Shown here: piece after piece, positions 58,495 to 64,000 of the stretch
How the letters are laid out: each line of letters begins with the position of its first letter
Numbering within the stretch: the stretch's first letter is position 1
From: Poecilobothrus nobilitatus
Lineage: Eukaryota > Arthropoda > Insecta > Diptera > Dolichopodidae
Direction: 5' to 3'
Assembly: GCA_947095535.1 (NCBI GenBank)
Contig: OX352774.1
Span: 117,369,996 to 117,433,995 of the forward strand
Length of the DNA stretch: 64,000 nucleotides
Position numbers and translations under genes: made by a program
Notes under the pieces: model-generated
Seen by the model: only the letters and a program-made list of their open reading frames with translations
The model's database searches: none
Told to the model about the DNA's origin: nothing

Positions 58495-59062
58495 AGCACA
58501 TTTTTAAAAAAAGTTTTGAAAATTTTTCTTATTTGTTTTACTTAGCTCGTCCGCCCGTTCGTCCGTCTATTTCTACACCGCTTAAGATAGAACAATGAAA
58601 TTTTAACCATGCATAGATCTTTTAAAAAATTAATGCAATAGAACAATAGCCCTATTAGTCACGGAGTCTTGAACTTTTAAGAGTTCTTTAAGAATTACCA
58701 TAAGTTACCTCAGAAAACTGTTTTATTCAAAAGTTATTGGGAGCCCATAATTGAAAATTTGTTATTCTCAGACACATGTGACATAGGCACAATGACATAG
58801 ATTTTCAAAATAAAACGTACAGGAATAAAGCTTTGACATTATTATAATTTTACATCTCTTAACAGCTTTTGTTAATTATATATAATTTTCCTATAATTGA
58901 AGGAGCTGTTGATTTTTCACAATTTTTTCGTACATATAAAATTCTAAGAAAAATTACAAAATTTGGTGCAAGTCACAATATTCTAAACTGTCGTTTTCCA
59001 GTCGTTGTTGTCGAAAATGTGTTTCTTTAAAAACGTTTGGCTTTACATTCTGCCTTTTACTT
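58495..59062 (+). mobile_element. DINE-like element, family C copy 6
   Basis: Starts AGCACATTTTTAAAAAAAGT, then an array CGTCCGCCCGTTCGTCCGTC (about 58548-58567). It ends GAAAATGTGTTTCTTTAAAA, CGTTTGGCTTTACATTCTGC and CTTTT. The interior is shorter than in copy 1. Confidence 0.65.
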
Positions 59063-59766
59063 TTTTTTATTTTTATGGTACATGGTATATTTTATTTGCC
59101 ACATGGAAAATAATAAAATCTAAGTAAGATATGACTATAGAAAACCATAGAAAGGAATAAAAAAAAAGTTTTTAAAAGTTTCAAAGAATTGAAGGTTTTC
59201 TTTAGTAGAACAGAAAAGAAAAGTAAAACAATAGATTATCATGAAAGACTATGTACAAAAACTTGAAAATATTTTCTAATTCATTTTTAAGGAATTATCA
59301 TTTAAAATTCCAGAAAAATTCAAAAGAATTTTCAATTAAATAAAACAGATTTTTTTTTTAAATGCAATTTTTAAATGTTTATATGACTTCTAGATTTGTT
59401 GTAAAGTTTAAGTCTATTGCTTTGGTCATTAAGTAATTTTAGAAACTAGGTATTTATTTTAAACACACTTACTCCCTATATATTTAAGATTTAAACCCTC
59501 ATTTCCTAGGTTAAGAAACGCTGTGTTTAAGCACTAGTCACCGGGGTCCCTATTTTTTAGTATTTATTTATTTATTTATAATAATACTACAAACCTTATA
59601 GGATATAATGCAATATTACAAAACCATCGGCTACTAAGACCATTATAGGTGGAATACTATTATTAAATATTATTATAAATATTATTTATTATACTCTAAT
59701 ATTATTTATTTTGTTTATATTATATATTTAATATTTACGCTATATTTGGAAGTGAGGGGGGTTTGT
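59063..59766. other. AT-rich spacer
   Basis: Contains (TTTA)n and ATTATT-rich runs near 59565-59720. No gene recognised. Confidence 0.4.
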
Positions 59767-60395
59767 TATACCCTACACCTGAAGTATAGGGTATATTAAC
59801 TTTGGTATGGTGTTTGTTGCCACCAAAAGGAAGTGAGTAAGATATGGACATGACGTATATATATTATGAATCAGGATCACCTCCTGAGTTGATTTAGCGA
59901 TGTCCGTCCGCTAAAAAAATAACTAAAATATTAATGATGCTATCTTGATGAAATTTATACTGTAGGTTAACAATGATTAAAGAAAGGCGGGGATTGCAAA
60001 TGGGCGAAATCGGACTATGGGTTCGGGTACCTCCCATACAATTCCCAAAACCGAACACGCATATCTTCGAAATTAATAAAGATAAAAACTTGAAATTTGA
60101 TTAGTATTGTACCCTGTTCTGAGGATGTCTCCAAAATTTGAGATGAATTGGGGTGGTGGTCCGGGTACCTTCACACACTTCCCATGACCTAACAAGCATA
60201 TCTTCGAATTTAATAAAGAAACAATTTTAAAATAAAGTAAAAAATTTTGTACAAAGGTTGTAAAAGCATTTATTTTTTTAGCTTATATTAAATACCAAAC
60301 TAAAATAACTTATGGATTTTTAATTTAATTAGAATTTTTTAGGTGTAGGGTATAAATAAGTCGGTTGTATCGACTTACAGTTACATTTACTTGTT
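59767..60395 (+). mobile_element. DINE-like element, family A copy 3
   Basis: Best-preserved ends of family A: ATACCCTACACCT (from 59768) is perfectly inverted in AGGTGTAGGGTAT near 60341-60353. A GTCG..CGAC-type stem and TTACATTTACTTGTTTT follow. The GTCC array is reduced (GTCCGTCCG near 59901). Only about one and a half 142-bp units remain (anchors 60040 and 60178), so this copy is shorter than copies 1 and 2. Confidence 0.82.
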
Positions 60396-60544
60396 TTCAA
60401 TTAATAAAACTTGCTATAATAGTGTATTTTTTATTCAAGTTTGTCTAACTTGTCCAAAATAGATGACACTTTAAAATTAGTAGGAACATATTATTTACTA
60501 GGATAGATAACTTTTTTATAGAGTTTTATTATCCTTACAAGTGT

Positions 60545-61050
60545 TGTTTTTTTTCCTAAGGGAAGTGGCAATCTTTTAAAGACACCAAAAATTTTCCTTG
60601 GCAGTGTCAGATTCTTACTGACTAAACCCACCTCGCTCTTTAGCCAAATTAAGCGAATGAAACCCTTAACAGATAACGAAGTATATTGGCTAGGGAGTAA
60701 GAATAAGAAAATACAGGGAATGGATGCGGAAACATTTAATTGCGAGTGGGACTGTAAGGAAACAATGAATCCGCCTATTATTATTACTATTTTGCTAACA
60801 ATAACTATAGCCGTACAACATGCAAGAGTATATAACACCTTACTGCATAAGGTAACTATTGAAGGCATCCCCCACTGTCACTGCACCAGCTATTATTATT
60901 GGTATTAGTTTTACTTATTAAATATTATTATTATTTTACTACAGAGTCAGTTACATCAGTGGATTACAACGTGCAGTATATAACCCTAAATCCTTCGTGC
61001 ATGATATAACCAAATATAGCTCCACTGTAGCAGCTATAATTATTATTATT
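60545..61050 (-). mobile_element. SINE-like repeat, longest body copy
   Basis: On the minus strand it runs from about 61050. Blocks in order: GCTGCTACAGTGGAGCTATA, CACGTTGTAATCCACTGATG, GACTCTGTAGTAAAATAATA, CTCCCTAGCCAATATACTTC, TTTAGTCAGTAAGAATCTGA, and a CCACTTCCCTTAGGAAAAAAAA end. It matches the body at 21717-22170 without a recognisable tRNA-like head. Frames 60491-60868 (-) and 60657-60908 (+) are repeat sequence, not genes. Confidence 0.6.
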
Positions 61051-61970
61051 TTTTGTCCATCAAATATCTCGTATGTATCAAAGATTGTTATAATGCAATT
61101 GAATATTTCAATAAACTTTAAGTAATAAAACTATAATCCAAAGAATCCAAAATATGATTTTCCACAACTTCTGCATCAATATAAACACTACAAAAAGTAT
61201 TTTGCCTATATATATAATTTTATTTAGTTTTTGTGAATTCCTATCAGATTTTATTTTTTATTTTTAAAATCTTATCAAAAAATATTATTTGTAAAATATT
61301 TTGCAGAAAATAATAAGAACGTGCATACATATAAAGCAGCGTGAGAAATTCTTCATATTTATCTTAAGAGTTTTTATAAGAAATCGTTGTAATTCAGAAA
61401 AACAACAACAAAGAATGTTTCAATTTTTTGTTTTTTTTGTAGATTGACTTTGATTAAATCACACCTAAACTGAACTGAACTGAAATTTTAAAATAACAAA
61501 AAGAACAAAAAAAAAAAAAATTACATTGTCACCTAAGTCAATTACAGTATCATGGTATATACATATAGAAAAATGTTGGTACTATGAAAGTGTTTTAAGA
61601 GTATGCGAGTGTACATGAGATATATTAAATTATGCAATTTATCATGTCGATGAATGTTTTTAAGAAGAAAATAAAAAAATTTAAAGTGTGAATACCTTTT
61701 GATATTTAAGTGACATAAATCTGGAAAAAAAAAAAAAATTCTATGTAAAAAATTTTTTTGAATGAAAATAATTGTCATCTCGAAAACGCTACTATTTTCT
61801 ATAAAAAGAAAAATAAAGTAAAAAATTTTTAAACGCTATTACGATTACAGTAGAAAACTGTTTTTCTATTAAGGGGAATCTTAAGTTCTTTAATATGTCT
61901 ATTTTCAAAATATTGCTATTTTTTTGTGAGTCTAACAAACTAATTAAGCTCTTTAAACTTTTTTTTTTAA
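61051..61970. other. AT-rich stretch without recognised features
   Basis: Homopolymer runs and a low-complexity frame at 61542-61778 (-). Nothing supported. Confidence 0.4.
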
Positions 61971-62157
61971 ATATACAGGGTATCTACGAGTAGTTTTAAA
62001 TAAAGCAGCAGGCCTAAAAAACAAATAATTCTATTGGTGAGGATATCTATTTCAAAACGGTTTTCAAAAAAACGGTGTTCAAAGTTTTTCTTATATGTAT
62101 ATGTTTTCAATAAGAAAAAAACTCTATATAAAACTTGTCGTTCCACACCCTGTATAT
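61971..62157. mobile_element. Mariner-type MITE
   Basis: ATATACAGGGT (61971-61981) is perfectly inverted as ACCCTGTATAT (62147-62157). TA dinucleotides at the borders fit a Tc1/mariner target duplication, and the terminus CAGGGT is common in that superfamily. The roughly 180 bp interior has no coding sequence. Confidence 0.6.
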
Positions 62158-62610
62158 AAAACCATTAAAGTGAAGAATATGTATATCTTAAATTAGTTTT
62201 TGATGTCATGCCGTTCGTTTTCTCTTGAATTCTATATTCGAACTTATTAAATAAAGATAACTTTTAACAAAAAATTATTAAATAGATATCTGACAGACAA
62301 ATCTCTTTTTATAAAATATTCAGTTTAGTTAAATTTTTTCTTATAAGCATGACAGATAAAAAAATTGTGAAAATGAACTGTGTGTGATATGAGTAAATTA
62401 ACTGGGAATGAACATGAATTTGTGAAATGTCGCTTGCCATAAGTCAATGCGACATCAGAAAAATAAAAACAAAAACAAAAATTCTAATTGATGCAAAAAA
62501 AATTGTAAAATCTTGATTTTTTTCTCAAAAGAAATACCAAAAAATACGTAAGTAAGCATATGATCTTAAAAAATCACTTCAGATCTGATCTATTATTTTC
62601 TATGTTGAAT
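62158..62610. other. AT-rich spacer
   Basis: No recognisable feature. Confidence 0.4.
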
Positions 62611-63004
62611 GGTATAATAAATTTGCCATTACGTTTGTAACACCTTAAAGAGGTCGAGCTAGATATAGACTCAAGTATATGGATCGGACCAGAACCGAAT
62701 TCTGAGTCGATTAAGCCATGTAAGTCTGTCCGCCTGTCCGCACGATAACTCCAAAAAAAAAAGAGCTACGATTCTGAAATTTTAATCACGTAACTTTTGT
62801 TAAATTATTAGTTGCGTTATTTAAATCCAGTAAGTTCGGATGGCGGGTTCGAGTGTCTTTCGTACAACTCCCAAATTTACATAAATCTCGATAGTTAATT
62901 AAATAAAACATCTGAAAAGGTGATCAACTTTTATGAAAACAGTATATATTATATTCATATAGGTATCTTAGAGTTGACACAATCTACTCTACACTCTTCC
63001 CCTT
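62611..63004 (+). mobile_element. DINE-like element, family D copy 3 (5' truncated)
   Basis: GGTATAATAAATTTGCCATT starts just inside the usual 5' hairpin, so the very end has been lost. The CATGTAAGTCTGTCCGCCTGTC array and GCACGATAACTCC block (62715-62750) follow. The 3' end ATAGGTATCTTAGAGTTGACAC and the ACACTCTTCCCC tail match family D. Confidence 0.65.
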
Positions 63005-64000
63005 TTTTTGAATGTTTTAAAATTTTCAATGAAAAAAAAATTTAATGAAATTTTATTATGTATTCTTACAAATCATCTGATTTATATCATAAATTTGTGA
63101 ATAGGAAAATTATTATGACAAGTCTGAGAACGTAACAAAAAATATATATATATAAGAAATAGACTCAGAGTGGAGTTATATAAGTGAATAATAATAAATC
63201 AAAACATTTAATATAATATTAATAGAAAAATTATAACAATTTAAACATTAAATCTTAATAAAATAGTTTTATTTTTATTAGTATTAAAGGACGTTATTTA
63301 TACCAATTAAAGTTCTAAACTAACTAAAAATTAAAAAGTAATTTCACAAGATGACCATTCAAAACTAAATCATATGTGTAATTAATTTATTTAATAACAC
63401 TTGATTAACTAATAAATCAAAGGAGAATGAATGAATAAAATGAAAGAAGCGGGAAATATTTATGCATTTAGTAGTTTTAGTACCCCTTTAGTTTATCTCT
63501 TTAATTTATTTCTTTAGTAATCCCTTTAGTGATCTCTTTAGTAATTAACTTATTAGATTGGGAAAAATTTTAACAATCTTTGGGTCAGGAAGTGCAATGA
63601 CATTCCGCTTTCCCAAATTTCGTTAAACAATTTAATGAATCCTCACTTTTAACCAAGTCTAAATCCGGGCTAAATAATATATATACGTACTATTAAAAAA
63701 GCATATAATTCTAATTTTGTAGCCAACTCCAAAATTTTTCTTAATTTGTTTGCAAAAATATCTCAAAAACAAAACACAGAAAATAGTGAAGGCTATCAAC
63801 CTCAAATCCCCGCTATTAAATTAAAACTATTAAAACTCTAACATACGAGTGACAACCGCTTTCCGGGTGGTAAAAAATTCCTAAGCAATTGACAAGCACG
63901 TCCATTGATGTCAATATAAAAAGAATATTCAAGTTCTTAGAAATTACATTAAGAATACGTAAACAAATTAATAAATTAAAAAAATTAAAGAAAACATTTT
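63005..64000. other. AT-rich stretch without recognised features
   Basis: No gene recognised. The part from about 63620 shows faint similarity in wording (AACTCCAAAATTTTTCTTAA) to the tandem repeat near 2700-2800, too weak to call. Confidence 0.4.

Noticed and set aside
60491..60908. 125-aa (-) and 83-aa (+) frames as genes
   Set aside because: They fall on the SINE-like repeat body that recurs at 11.2, 21.7 and 24.4 kb.

Overview
The window is very AT-rich eukaryotic DNA with long A and T runs, no operons and no recognisable host exon. It reads as intergenic, intronic or heterochromatic sequence from a fly. The dipteran assignment is inferred from many copies of DINE/INE-1-like (Helentron-associated, non-autonomous) elements with the diagnostic TATACCC subterminal repeat, GTCC microsatellite and 3' stem-loop. 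Jockey-type and I/LOA-type LINE remains fit the same picture.

The one coding unit that looks intact is a non-LTR retrotransposon at 36401-43469 (+). It has a long 5' UTR, ORF1 (590 aa, three zinc knuckles) and ORF2 (about 1231 aa: AP endonuclease, reverse transcriptase, RNase H, CCHC). It ends in an A-rich tail and is flanked by a 13-bp target-site duplication. It sits inside a DINE-type element whose halves lie at 36057-36400 and 43483-44702; an uninterrupted relative lies at 4310-5875. ORF2 begins one base after the ORF1 stop. Its RT catalytic box reads YADN instead of YADD, so this full-length copy may be catalytically dead.

The rest is a graveyard of mobile elements. (i) Five families of DINE-like elements, here called A to E, share one layout but carry different subterminal repeats. 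A: 523-1362, 50277-50513, 52935-53840, 59767-60395. B: 4310-5875, 17433-19117 (chimeric), 36057-44702. C: 11676-12988, 16150-16737, 30898-31372, 49795-50272, 52548-52838, 58495-59062. D: 35165-35440, 47556-48435, 50689-51217, 62611-63004. E: 20153-20190, 23594-23969, 55078-55345. (ii) Broken LINE ORF2 pieces lie at 24640-26556 (-), 33720-34400 (+), 15030-15430 (+) and 48700-49115 (-). (iii) An internally deleted mariner-type transposase lies at 32822-33400. (iv) Small inverted-repeat elements lie at 9509-10432, 19605-19935, 21102-21406, 44813-44981 and 61971-62157, and a foldback element at 1888-2153. (v) A tRNA-like, SINE-like repeat lies at 21717-22170, with relatives near 11.2, 24.4, 26.6 and 60.8 kb. 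(vi) Two strong hairpins lie at 3135-3188 and 27632-27701.

No rRNA, intact tRNA, CRISPR array or bacterial-type gene was seen. Family assignments come from reading motifs by eye; no alignment or database search was run.
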